DNA from: Bacteroides eggerthii
GTDB taxonomy: Bacteria > Bacteroidota > Bacteroidia > Bacteroidales > Bacteroidaceae
Assembly (NCBI RefSeq): GCF_025146565.1
Contig: NZ_CP102258.1
Location: 310,001 to 374,000 of the forward strand
DNA length: 64,000 nt
Direction of reading: 5' to 3'
A program made the translations under genes and the position numbers. Below the pieces are notes generated by a model. The model made no database searches. It was not told where the DNA came from and saw nothing but the letters and a program-made list of their open reading frames with translations. Below, piece by piece: positions 1-7,680 of this stretch (positions are counted from its first letter, which is position 1; each line of letters starts with the position of its first letter).

Positions 1-46
1 AGACCATGAAGCCATCGAGGAATTGAAAGCCTATCTATCCAATTGA
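1..46 (+). CDS. 3' end of an upstream gene, possibly the element integrase
   Basis: Only the last codons are inside the window; they read HEAIEELKAYLSN and stop at TGA 44-46. The fragment is too short to recognise. In related Bacteroides elements the tyrosine integrase lies directly upstream of the small HTH gene found here at 216, so integrase is the best guess from position only. An imperfect inverted repeat starts three bases after the stop. Confidence 0.4.
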   Translation, partial: DHEAIEELKAYLSN

Positions 47-48
47 AG

Positions 49-87
49 TTCGTTTAATTCGCTTTTCGTTTTTACGAATTTAACGAA
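49..87. repeat. Inverted repeat after the first stop codon
   Basis: TTCGTTTAATTCG (49-61) and CGAATTTAACGAA (75-87) form an inverted repeat with one mismatch in 13 positions and a 13-base spacer. It lies between the end of the upstream gene and the promoter of the HTH gene. It could be a weak terminator or a binding site for an excisionase or repressor. Confidence 0.45.
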
Positions 88-96
88 TTGAATATC

Positions 97-129
97 ATTG
101 TTTTACGATTGATTTTCATTATATATTTG
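97..129 (+). promoter_or_regulatory. Promoter of the HTH/helicase genes
   Basis: The -7 box TATATTTG (122-129) matches the Bacteroidetes consensus TAnnTTTG. An ATTG (97-100) sits 21 bases upstream in the -33 position. Transcription would start near 135, at the foot of the hairpin at 131-156. Confidence 0.55.
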
Positions 130-130
130 C

Positions 131-160
131 GCCACTATCCTAATCGGGGTAGTGGCTTTT
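131..160 (+). terminator. Hairpin with T-tract
   Basis: GCCACTA (131-137) pairs with TAGTGGC (150-156), with partial pairing further in, and TTTT follows. It can terminate the upstream gene. Because it lies just after the predicted start site of the next transcript it may also act as an early attenuator for the HTH gene. Confidence 0.6.
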
Positions 161-215
161 CGTTTATAATACTGCCGAAACGGGAAGTCTTACAACCGGC
201 AGTTTCAAGAAGCCT

Positions 216-530
216 ATGACAGACATATTGGCAATTATCCAAAACGGAAACGGCAACATCAAGTTGGAAGTAACAGGAGAAGATTTGCTATTATTCTCCA
301 ACCAGTTAATCAGCCGTGCGAAGCATGAACTTTCTACCGCCATTGCGGAAGCAAGAAAGGAGAAGTATCTAACCAAAGAGGAAGTGAAAAAGATGTGCGG
401 TGTTTGTGATACCACACTCTGGCACTGGTCTAAGAAAAACTATCTGAAGCCTGTAAAGGTTGGAAACAAGGTCAGATACCGACAATCCGACATTCAGAGA
501 ATTTTAGGTGAACACAATCCTTTAATCTAA
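216..530 (+). CDS. Helix-turn-helix protein, excisionase-like
   Basis: A 104-residue protein with a MerR/excisionase-type helix-turn-helix in its C-terminal half (about residues 51-98: LTKEEVKKMCGV, then TLWHWSKKNYLKPVKVG and VRYRQSDIQRIL). Residues 1-50 look like a helical extension. Small proteins of this type sit next to integrases in Bacteroides mobile elements and act as recombination directionality factors or regulators. A role in excision is inferred from context. A 7-base inverted repeat, ACTGCCG (171-177) with CGGCAGT (197-203), lies just upstream and could be its own operator. The gene is 4 bases upstream of the helicase gene, so the two are probably co-transcribed. Confidence 0.8.
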   Translation: MTDILAIIQNGNGNIKLEVTGEDLLLFSNQLISRAKHELSTAIAEARKEKYLTKEEVKKMCGVCDTTLWHWSKKNYLKPVKVGNKVRYRQSDIQRILGEHNPLI

Positions 531-534
531 GCCT

Positions 535-1725
535 ATGAAGGAGGAAGAATATATGCGCGTAGGAACAACTTTGTACAAGGTGGTCAATCAGCCATGCGCC
601 AATGGCGGTTATGAGAAGAAACGTGTCGTATGGAACAACAGCACATTACGGCAGGACTATGGAAAGAATTATCTTGCCACCGTCCCCAAGTATGACGGCT
701 TTTGCACCGTTCCCAACCATTTGAACTACCAAAAGGAGATTGAGGGATTTCTGAACCTTTACGAGCCTATAGAGCATAAACCGCAGCAGGGGGACTTCTC
801 CCACATCCAATCCTTGATGCGGCACATCTTCGGGGAACAATACGAGCTGGGTATGGACTATATGCAACTGCTGTATCTACAGCCGACACAGAAGCTGCCT
901 ATTGTCCTACTTGTTTCAGAAGAACGCAACACAGGCAAAAGCACGTTCTTGAACTTCCTGAAAGCCGTGTTTGAGAACAACGTGACTTTCAACACCAACG
1001 AAGATTTCCGCAGCCAGTTCAATTCCGACTGGGCAGGAAAGCTACTAATCGTTGTGGACGAAGTTTTGCTCAACCGCAGGGAAGACAGCGAACGGTTGAA
1101 AAACCTGAGCACCACTTTCACCTACAAGGTGGAAGCCAAAGGCAAAGACCGAACGGAGATTGCTTTCTTCGCCAAGTTCGTGCTATGTTCCAACAACGAA
1201 TATCTGCCTATACTCATAGACGCAGGAGAAACACGCTACTGGGTGCGGAAGATAATGCCGTTGCAGAGTGATGATACCAACTTTCTGCAAAAGCTAAAAG
1301 CGGAAATACCCGCATTTCTTTATTTCCTGACCCAAAGGGAACTATCCACAACACAGGAAAGCCGTATGTGGTTCAACCCAAGACTGACACATACCGCAGC
1401 CTTGCAGAAAATAATCCGAAGCAACCGCAACCGACTGGAAATAGAAATGACCGAGTTGTTGCTTGACATCATGTCGAACATGAACGTGGAAAGCGTATCA
1501 TTCTGCCTGAACGACCTTGTAACCTTGCTACTCTATTCACAGGTCAAGGTTGAAAAGTATCAAGTGAGGAAAGTTGTGCAGGAAGTATGGAAACTTACTT
1601 CTGCACACAATTCGCTATCCTACACCGCTTATGAGTTCGCACCCCATCGTGAGTGCCACTATGAGCCGAAAAGGAAAACTGGTCGGTTTTATACGGTAAC
1701 GAAAGAACAACTGACCGCTATCTAA
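535..1725 (+). CDS. SF3-like primase-helicase (DUF5906-type ATPase)
   Basis: A 396-residue ATPase of the kind fused to or paired with primases in phages and mobilizable elements. Walker A is at residues 128-137 (SEERNTGKST), Walker B at 170-176 (LLIVVDE), a sensor-1-like SNNEYLP at 219-225, and an arginine in GETRYWV near 234 may be the finger. Role: unwinding DNA at the element origin during replication or transfer, together with the primase at 1957. Two starts are possible. ATG 535 is 4 bases after the previous stop. ATG 553, in frame, has an AAGGAGGA seven bases upstream, unusually strong for this phylum, so the mature protein may begin MRVGTTLY. The following 231 bases before the primase hold the TGATGA repeats. 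Confidence 0.8.
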   Translation: MKEEEYMRVGTTLYKVVNQPCANGGYEKKRVVWNNSTLRQDYGKNYLATVPKYDGFCTVPNHLNYQKEIEGFLNLYEPIEHKPQQGDFSHIQSLMRHIFGEQYELGMDYMQLLYLQPTQKLPIVLLVSEERNTGKSTFLNFLKAVFENNVTFNTNEDFRSQFNSDWAGKLLIVVDEVLLNRREDSERLKNLSTTFTYKVEAKGKDRTEIAFFAKFVLCSNNEYLPILIDAGETRYWVRKIMPLQSDDTNFLQKLKAEIPAFLYFLTQRELSTTQESRMWFNPRLTHTAALQKIIRSNRNRLEIEMTELLLDIMSNMNVESVSFCLNDLVTLLLYSQVKVEKYQVRKVVQEVWKLTSAHNSLSYTAYEFAPHRECHYEPKRKTGRFYTVTKEQLTAI

Positions 1726-1731
1726 TTATTT

Positions 1732-1926
1732 TGATGAAATGATGAATAAGGGAAGTAATATATTGCCTTACAGATAGATATGTATTCATCAAACACTCAT
1801 CAACAACGATTGCTGATGAAAAAAGAAAACATCATTTCTCTTTTGGCAAGCAATCTGATGAGAAAAAGATGAGCCGATATAACGCTGTTTAACAGTGTGT
1901 TAAATTCCAAATTCATCAAATCATCA
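1732..1926. repeat. TGATGA/TCATCA cluster, candidate replication origin
   Basis: Eight exact TGATGA or TCATCA hexamers start at 1732, 1740, 1786, 1797, 1814, 1856, 1913 and 1921, in both orientations, within 195 bases. About 0.1 would be expected by chance. A palindrome CTGTTTAACAG lies within the same stretch. The cluster fills the gap between the helicase and primase genes, a usual place for an iteron-type origin. Origin function is inference. Confidence 0.5.
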
Positions 1927-1956
1927 TTTTTCATTCACCAACAAATCCGCAAGAAA

Positions 1957-2913
1957 ATGACAATAGAAGAAGCTAAAAGCATACGAATAGCCGACTACCT
2001 GCACAGCTTGGGTTATTCACCAGTAAAACAACAAGGTATCAACCTTTGGTACAAATCTCCGTTTCGGGAAGAGAGTGAAGCATCGTTCAAAGTGAATACC
2101 GAACGTGAACAATGGTATGACTTCGGTTTGGGAAAGGGCGGAAACATCATTGCACTGGCTGCACATCTGTACGCTACCGACCATGTACCTTACATCTTGA
2201 AACGGATAGCAGAGCAGACACCGCACGTGCGCCCGGTATCTTTCTCTTTTGGAAAGCAAAGCTCTTCTGAGCCGAGCTTCCAACAGTTGGAGATTGTTCC
2301 GCTGTCATCTCCTGCCCTGCTTGCCTACTTGCAAGGTAGAGGAATTAACATAGAACTGGCGAAAAGAGAATGTAGTGAAGCACGTTTCACCCACAACGGC
2401 AAGCGATACTTTGCCATCGCCTTTCCCAATGGTTCTGGTGGGTTTGAGGTTCGCAACCGCTATTTCAAGGGCTGCATCGCCCCAAAGGAAATCTCCCACA
2501 TCAGACAATCGGGGAAAGCGAGGAACACTTGTTATGTGTTCGAGGGTTTCATGGACTACCTTTCCTTTCTGACATTGAGACAGGAGAGCTGCCCGAATTA
2601 TCCGGAGTTGGACGGACAGGACTACATCGTATTAAACTCCGTATCGAATGTAAACAAGGCTCTCTATCCGTTGGGCAATTACGAACGCATCCACTGCTTT
2701 TTTGACAACGACCATGCAGGCATAGAAGCTCTCCAACAAATCCGCAAGGAATACAGCAGAGACCGATACATCCGTGACGCTTCACAGATTTACAGCGGAT
2801 GCAAGGACTTGAACGAATACTTACAGAAACAGGTTGAAAGAAAAAGGCAAGTCCAATCCGTCAAAGGGATGAGCAGCCAGTCACCGAAAAAGAAAAACGG
2901 CTTTCGGTTATAG
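1957..2913 (+). CDS. DNA primase with TOPRIM domain
   Basis: A 318-residue primase-like protein. The N-terminal part (about 15-90) follows the CHC2 zinc-finger layout (SPFREESEASFKVN, WYDFGLGKGGNIIALAAHL) but lacks the zinc cysteines and histidine. A TOPRIM domain follows at about 190-290 with the catalytic glutamate E196 in VFEGFMD and the acidic pair in FFDNDHAG (250-252). Role: primer synthesis for replication of the excised or transferred element. The start at 1957 (MTIEEAKSIRIADYL) matches the family; an upstream in-frame ATG at 1897 would run through the origin-like repeats and is not used. The C-terminus is lysine-rich and basic (KKKNGFRL). Confidence 0.8.
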   Translation: MTIEEAKSIRIADYLHSLGYSPVKQQGINLWYKSPFREESEASFKVNTEREQWYDFGLGKGGNIIALAAHLYATDHVPYILKRIAEQTPHVRPVSFSFGKQSSSEPSFQQLEIVPLSSPALLAYLQGRGINIELAKRECSEARFTHNGKRYFAIAFPNGSGGFEVRNRYFKGCIAPKEISHIRQSGKARNTCYVFEGFMDYLSFLTLRQESCPNYPELDGQDYIVLNSVSNVNKALYPLGNYERIHCFFDNDHAGIEALQQIRKEYSRDRYIRDASQIYSGCKDLNEYLQKQVERKRQVQSVKGMSSQSPKKKNGFRL

Positions 2914-2914
2914 C

Positions 2915-3094
2915 CCACTATAACTACACGCTCCGCTTTCGTAGTTGTGGGCTCTCCCGAGGGGATTAGGACTTTGCCCTAATAACCCACTCAGGGCGTT
3001 TCACCCCTGAGAACCCCGAGCAAAGAGTGACCCTCTCTTTGCAATCTCCGCTTATGGGTTACCCCTAAGAACCCCTCTGCGAAAGCGAGCAAAG
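2915..3094. other. oriT: oriT-like intergenic region
   Basis: This gap upstream of the relaxase gene holds an imperfect hairpin (AGCCCAC..AACTAC at about 2912-2927 with GTAGTTGTGGGCT at 2941-2953). It also holds a direct repeat: CCCCTGAGAACCCC (3004-3017) and CCCCTAAGAACCCC (3062-3075), each followed by GAGCAAAG (3018-3025 and 3087-3094). Inverted and direct repeats just upstream of a mobilization gene are the hallmark of an origin of transfer. The nick site cannot be placed. Confidence 0.5.
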
Positions 3095-3124
3095 TAAATC
3101 AATTGTAAACAAAGAAAAGAAGCT

Positions 3125-4528
3125 ATGGCAACAAAATCAAGCATACACATCAAGCCTTGCAACATCGCATCGAGCGAGGTACACAACCGAAGGACTGCCG
3201 AATATATGCGTAACATCGGGGAGTCCAGAATCTATGTCGTTCCCGAACTCTCCACCAACAACGAACAGTGGATAAATCCCGACTTCGGCACTCCCGAACT
3301 GCGAACTCATTATGACAATATCAAGCAAATGGTCAAGGAAAAGACCGGACGTGCCATGCAGGAAAAGGAAAGGGAACGCAAGGGAAAGAATGGAAAAATT
3401 ATCAAGGTGGCGGGATGTTCACCCATTCGTGAAGGAGTATTGCTCATCAGACCGGATACCACACTGGCTGATGTACGCAAATTCGGTGAAGAGTGTCAAA
3501 GACGCTGGGGCATCACACCGTTGCAAATCTTCCTGCACAAGGATGAAGGGCATTGGCTGAACGGTCAACCGGAAGCGGAAGACAGGGAAAGCTTCAAGGT
3601 CGGGAACAGATGGTTCAAGCCGAACTATCATGCCCATATCGTTTTCGACTGGATGAACCACGAAACCGGAAAGAGCAGAAAGCTCAATGACGAGGATATG
3701 GCAGCCATGCAGACCTTGGCTTCCAATATACTTCTGATGGAACGTGGGCAGGCAAAAGCTGTCACTGGTAAGGAGCACTTGGAGCGAAACGATTTCATCA
3801 TAAAAAAACAGAAAGCCGAACTGCAACGTATAGAGGAAACCAAACGACACAAGGAGCAACAGGTAAGCCTTGCCGAGCAAGAACTCAAACAAGTAAAAGC
3901 AGAGATACGCACGGACAAACTCAAAAGTGCAGCTACCGATGTAGCCACTGCCATAACCAGTGGTGTAGGTTCTCTTTTCGGAAGTGGAAAGTTGAAAGAT
4001 TTAGAACAATCTAACGAGAATTTACGTCATGAAATTGCCAAACGTGACAAGGGCATTGATGAATTAAAAGCCAAGATGCAACAAATGCAGGAACAGCATA
4101 GTAAGCAGATTCGTAACCTGCAAGGAATACATAATCAAGAACTTGAAGCCAAAGACAAGGAAATTTCACGATTGAACGCCATTCTTGAAAAAGCGTTCAA
4201 CTGGTTCCCATTGCTCAAAGAAATGTTGAGAATGGAAAAGCTCTGCTATGCCATCGGATTTACCAAAGATATGATAAACAGTCTTTTGACAAAAAAGGAA
4301 GCTATCAGATGCAATGGTAGGATTTATTCCGAAGAACACAAACGTAAGTTTGACATCAAGAATGATATTTTCAAGGTGGAAAAGAATCCAACCGATGATA
4401 GCAAACTGATACTGACCATAAACAGACAGCCGATAGGCGAATGGTTTAAGGAGCAATGGGAAAAATTAAGGCAAGGTTTGCGACAATTAGCAGAAGAACC
4501 AAGAAAAAGTAGAGGATTCAGAATGTAA
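3125..4528 (+). CDS. Relaxase, MobV-like mobilization protein
   Basis: A 467-residue DNA-nicking transfer protein. Residues 1-200 form the relaxase domain. The histidine-rich metal site appears as FLHKDEGH (137-143) and, after a short insertion, NYHAHIVFDW (167-176), which resembles the MobV/Pre motif HxDExxPHxH with an insertion in the middle. Residues about 205-360 are a long charged heptad-rich coiled coil. The basic C-terminus ends RKSRGFRM. Role: cutting oriT, staying bound to the 5' end and leading the strand into a conjugation channel supplied by another element. The oriT-like region lies directly upstream. No separate MobC-type accessory gene is seen. The MobV assignment is less certain than the relaxase call. 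Confidence 0.82.
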   Translation: MATKSSIHIKPCNIASSEVHNRRTAEYMRNIGESRIYVVPELSTNNEQWINPDFGTPELRTHYDNIKQMVKEKTGRAMQEKERERKGKNGKIIKVAGCSPIREGVLLIRPDTTLADVRKFGEECQRRWGITPLQIFLHKDEGHWLNGQPEAEDRESFKVGNRWFKPNYHAHIVFDWMNHETGKSRKLNDEDMAAMQTLASNILLMERGQAKAVTGKEHLERNDFIIKKQKAELQRIEETKRHKEQQVSLAEQELKQVKAEIRTDKLKSAATDVATAITSGVGSLFGSGKLKDLEQSNENLRHEIAKRDKGIDELKAKMQQMQEQHSKQIRNLQGIHNQELEAKDKEISRLNAILEKAFNWFPLLKEMLRMEKLCYAIGFTKDMINSLLTKKEAIRCNGRIYSEEHKRKFDIKNDIFKVEKNPTDDSKLILTINRQPIGEWFKEQWEKLRQGLRQLAEEPRKSRGFRM

Positions 4529-4539
4529 TTATGATAGTA

Positions 4540-4573
4540 TTTGATTGTATCTCAATAAAATTAAATATCTTTG
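4540..4573 (+). promoter_or_regulatory. Promoter of the cargo operon
   Basis: TTTG (4540-4543), 22 bases, then TATCTTTG (4566-4573), a full match to the Bacteroidetes consensus. Transcription would start near 4579, about 265 bases before the first cargo start codon, giving a long leader. Confidence 0.75.
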
Positions 4574-4578
4574 TAAGC

Positions 4579-4846
4579 GGATTGAGGCTACTCTATCCAA
4601 GACATATTAGAATTTAGAAGAAGCGTTATGCTTATTTCTTGCGAATGAAAACCTGAGAAACTTTCAAACGTGTACAAGAATAGCATAGTGGTTCTCACGC
4701 TATAGCGTGGGCTGCTATTGTTACATCTGTACACAAAGGTTTTCTCAGGACCTTCATTCAAAGACGTGGCATTACAGTTCCACGCTTCGTGATATTATAA
4801 AGTCCTTGTGGCAGCTGGAGGTGTATAATTAAAACAGTTAGTTGAT
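4579..4846 (+). ncRNA. Structured leader RNA of the cargo operon
   Basis: The 268 bases between the promoter and the first cargo gene contain no ORF but a nested, almost fully paired hairpin about 100 bases long. CCTGAGAAA (4652-4660) pairs with TTTCTCAGG (4741-4749), CTTT with AAAG (4735-4738), GTGTACA (4670-4676) with TGTACAC (4728-4734) and AATAGCA (4679-4685) with TGCTATT (4713-4719). The tip is the palindrome CACGCTATAGCGTG (4696-4709). A second hairpin follows (CGTGG 4765-4769 with CCACG 4780-4784). A regulatory leader, an independent small RNA or a remnant of a mobile repeat are all possible. Confidence 0.55.
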
Positions 4847-5566
4847 ATGAAACAGAATATATGCGTGGTAATATTTTTATTGCTTTCAACCATATGTAAA
4901 GCCCAAACATTCATATACCCCCAAAACGATTCTATCCTGACAGAATATAATGATGGAAAATTTTGGGCTTATTTAAACAAAAATGATTTTGTTGTAGGTC
5001 TTTCATGCTTTGAGGAAAAAGATGATTATGGAAAATACTATCACTTGGATATTTTTATCAAGAATTTAAGTGAAACCCCAATTGTATTCCAACCTGATAG
5101 CGTACACTCTAATCTACTAACAAAAAAAGATGATACTTTAAAACTTGAAGTATATACAAATGAAGAATATCAAAAAAAAATAAAACGCTCACAAGCATGG
5201 GCTATGGCATTATATGGAATCTCTGCCGGCATTAATGCAGGAACAGCAGGATATTCAACATCCTATTCTACGTCTTATTCTTCTAATGGTTATGCTTACA
5301 CTACCATAACCAATCATTATGACGCTAATGCAGCATACCAAGCAAATGTCGCATCTACCAATCAAATGCTTACATTAGGACAAATGATGGATAATGACCG
5401 AACTATACGTGAACAAGGATATTTAAAAACCACAACTATTTATCCCGATGAAGCTATTATTGGCTATATGAATATTAAAAGGGAAAAAGGTAAGATTTTG
5501 ATTGTAAACATTCCCATCGGAGATTATATTTATACTTTCAAATGGGATGTAAATAGGAAGAAATAA
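4847..5566 (+). CDS. Exported protein of unknown function
   Basis: A 239-residue protein with a clear signal peptide (MKQNICVVIFLLLSTICKAQ). Residues 60-110 look like a beta-rich domain. Residues about 112-160 form an unusual low-complexity stretch: a hydrophobic segment (AWAMALYGISAGINAG) followed by Ser/Tyr/Thr-rich repeats (YSTSYSTSYSSNGYAY). The C-terminal part (200-239) is again beta-rich. I do not recognise a named domain. It is the first gene after the structured leader, is A+T-rich, and is followed after 55 bases by another exported protein and a nuclease gene in the same direction, so it belongs to the element cargo. Envelope location is inferred from the signal sequence. Confidence 0.75.
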   Translation: MKQNICVVIFLLLSTICKAQTFIYPQNDSILTEYNDGKFWAYLNKNDFVVGLSCFEEKDDYGKYYHLDIFIKNLSETPIVFQPDSVHSNLLTKKDDTLKLEVYTNEEYQKKIKRSQAWAMALYGISAGINAGTAGYSTSYSTSYSSNGYAYTTITNHYDANAAYQANVASTNQMLTLGQMMDNDRTIREQGYLKTTTIYPDEAIIGYMNIKREKGKILIVNIPIGDYIYTFKWDVNRKK

Positions 5567-5621
5567 ATACAGTAATAGCTATACTATTACCCTTAATTTT
5601 AATCACTTAAATGATTTACCT

Positions 5622-6065
5622 ATGAAGAAACTTACGATTATTTTTTATTTATTTTTAATTCCATTATGTGTTTTTGCACAAAATGAAAGTTCCATTTCAC
5701 ATACCAAAACAGTTAATGATTCTACTTTGATTAAAATACATGCTATTGTAGAAGATATAGATTTTCGTATGCATGGACTTGATAGATACAAGCTATATCC
5801 AACAGAAAATATATATAATTTTCTGCAATTAGATACAATGACAGGGAAAATAGAAATTGTACAATGGTCTTTGGATGATGATAAAGAAGGTTCTGCAACC
5901 CTTAATAACGAAGACCTATCTCTTGGTACAGGCTGTGGAACATTTGAATTATATCCAACAAAAAATATATATCAATTTCTTTTGTTAGATAAAGTAACAG
6001 GAAGAAGATGGCATGTTCAATGGGGATTTGAATCAAGTAAAAGATGGATAAAAAGAATCTATTAA
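5622..6065 (+). CDS. Exported protein with an internal duplication
   Basis: A 147-residue protein with a signal peptide (MKKLTIIFYLFLIPLCVFAQ). Two copies of a roughly 30-residue unit follow: residues 55-84 contain YKLYPTENIYNFLQLDTMTG, and residues 107-136 contain FELYPTKNIYQFLLLDKVTG. Each ends in VQW (80-82 and 132-134), separated by an acidic linker. Units of the form LYPTxNIYxFLxLDxxTG suggest a small repeated beta fold binding something outside the inner membrane. Function is unknown. It sits between another exported protein and a NERD nuclease; the NERD gene follows after only 9 bases, so co-transcription is very likely. Confidence 0.75.
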   Translation: MKKLTIIFYLFLIPLCVFAQNESSISHTKTVNDSTLIKIHAIVEDIDFRMHGLDRYKLYPTENIYNFLQLDTMTGKIEIVQWSLDDDKEGSATLNNEDLSLGTGCGTFELYPTKNIYQFLLLDKVTGRRWHVQWGFESSKRWIKRIY

Positions 6066-6074
6066 ATCAGTAAT

Positions 6075-6815
6075 ATGCATATTGCCATCACCGTTATCTT
6101 TTTTGCAGTGGTAATCTTTATTAAATTGAAGATGCCAATGTGGAAAGGCAAGTATTCTGAAAAACTTGTGAATAACAAGATTCAAGAGTTACCAGAAGAG
6201 TATGTTGTTTTTAATGATTTACTATTCGAAAGTAACGGATATTCAACACAAATTGACCATATTGTAGTTTCACCTTATGGTGTCTTTGTAATTGAAACAA
6301 AGGGATATAAAGGTTGGATTTTGGGCAGAGAGAACGGTGAATACTGGACGCAAACCATCTATAAAAGTAAACATCAATTTTACAATCCGATAAAACAAAA
6401 CGCTGGACATGTAAGATTTTTGCATCATTTGCTCAAATGTTCAACGGATATACTTTTTATTCCAATTGTCGTTTTCAATAACAGTGCGGAATTAAAAGTG
6501 CATGCTGACAATAACATAGTTGTAAACAGATATAATCTAAAACGTGCTATATTACAATACAGAACTGCTGTTCTTAATCAGGAGACCATAAATTGGATAA
6601 TACAGACAATTAACCAGAATCGCATAATCGCTGATAAAGAGAAACTAAAACAGCATAAGCATAACGCAAAGGCTCGGCAATACAGAAGTTCACGCCTAAT
6701 AAATCAAGGTGTTTGTCCTCAATGCGGAGGACATCTCATTTTGAGGAAAGGCAAGTACGGCACTTTCTATGGATGTTCAAACTTTCCCACATGCAAGTTT
6801 ACCATAAACTCATAA
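6075..6815 (+). CDS. NERD-domain nuclease with topoisomerase-type zinc ribbon
   Basis: A 246-residue protein. An N-terminal hydrophobic segment (about 3-18) is followed by a nuclease-related domain with the restriction-like catalytic core D61, E74 and K76 (in DHIVVSPYGVFVIETKGYKG). The C-terminus is a zinc ribbon of the type at the end of topoisomerase I, CPQCGG (214-219) with C234 and C240. NERD proteins are predicted DNA nucleases, often on plasmids and in defence islands. The membrane anchor suggests action at the envelope, perhaps on incoming DNA; this is inference. It is the last gene of the cargo operon and convergent with the Fic gene 25 bases downstream. Confidence 0.85.
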   Translation: MHIAITVIFFAVVIFIKLKMPMWKGKYSEKLVNNKIQELPEEYVVFNDLLFESNGYSTQIDHIVVSPYGVFVIETKGYKGWILGRENGEYWTQTIYKSKHQFYNPIKQNAGHVRFLHHLLKCSTDILFIPIVVFNNSAELKVHADNNIVVNRYNLKRAILQYRTAVLNQETINWIIQTINQNRIIADKEKLKQHKHNAKARQYRSSRLINQGVCPQCGGHLILRKGKYGTFYGCSNFPTCKFTINS

Positions 6816-6840
6816 ATAGCAATCCTTGTTTTATATAGTA

Positions 6841-7650
6841 TCAGAACATAAAACTAAACCCTTTCTTTCGTGATACATTGAATCGTTCAATTTCTATAGA
6901 AAGTGATTTCTTCAACTGCCTTGCCATAAAGTCCAAAAACGGCTGATTAGTTTCTTCATTCTGACATTGGCGCAGGGAAAGAATATATTCTTCTCTATCT
7001 TCTTTAAATATTTTGGTCGGAAAAAGGTGATAACAAAATTGGATGTAGTTCATCAGTAATCGAGCCGTTCTTCCGTTGCCATCCACCCACGGATGAATAG
7101 TTACTAAATTAAGGTGGGCATTAAAGCTCAATTCGTATTGTTCTCGAAGTGTTCCCATTTTTTTTTGCTTCTCTTGAAGAATCGCACAAAGTTCATCCAC
7201 CTTAGCAGGAACTTTCAAATAGTTCATATAAGAATGTCCACCAACACCAGCCGTAACACCACATAGACGGAACTCTCCTTTAGAAGAATCAAAAGAGCCG
7301 CCCAACACACTGTGAACGCTGCCAGTAGTACGCATCAACATTGCATTCAACCTTTTCAGAAAAGCAGGAGTTATAGGTACAAGACTGCCTGATTCAGTTT
7401 TGGCAAGTTCATACGCTTGCTTCAAATCTTCATTCATCAGATGATGTACAAGCGGTTTCCCTTTCGCTGTTACTCCCTCGTCAAAGAGAAGCTGCGTATC
7501 AAGTTCGGTCAACGTTGAGCCTTCTATGGCTGTGGAATGGGTAATGAGAGAATAAAGGTAGTACTTGTCATAGTCCACCGCTTCACTGATACCAAGTTTT
7601 TGAAACTTCTGGTACAACAGTTCTATTTCTTGCCAAACACCTTGTTCCAT
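6841..7650 (-). CDS. Fic family protein
   Basis: A 269-residue Fic/DOC protein. The catalytic loop HPWVDGNGRTAR is at residues 186-197, matching HPFx(D/E)GNGRxxR with Trp in place of Phe. An inhibitory helix motif STAIEG (39-44, form [S/T]xxxE[G/N]) lies N-terminal, as in class II Fic enzymes. Such enzymes transfer AMP from ATP to hydroxyl groups of target proteins and are held off by their own inhibitory glutamate. The target is unknown. It is the last gene before the tRNA-Leu attachment site, on the opposite strand to the cargo operon, with a strong promoter of its own. No separate antitoxin gene is seen, consistent with self-inhibition. Confidence 0.9.
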   Translation of the reverse strand: MEQGVWQEIELLYQKFQKLGISEAVDYDKYYLYSLITHSTAIEGSTLTELDTQLLFDEGVTAKGKPLVHHLMNEDLKQAYELAKTESGSLVPITPAFLKRLNAMLMRTTGSVHSVLGGSFDSSKGEFRLCGVTAGVGGHSYMNYLKVPAKVDELCAILQEKQKKMGTLREQYELSFNAHLNLVTIHPWVDGNGRTARLLMNYIQFCYHLFPTKIFKEDREEYILSLRQCQNEETNQPFLDFMARQLKKSLSIEIERFNVSRKKGFSFMF

Positions 7651-7680
7651 TACTTTTATTTAATAGGCTTTATTTCTTTT

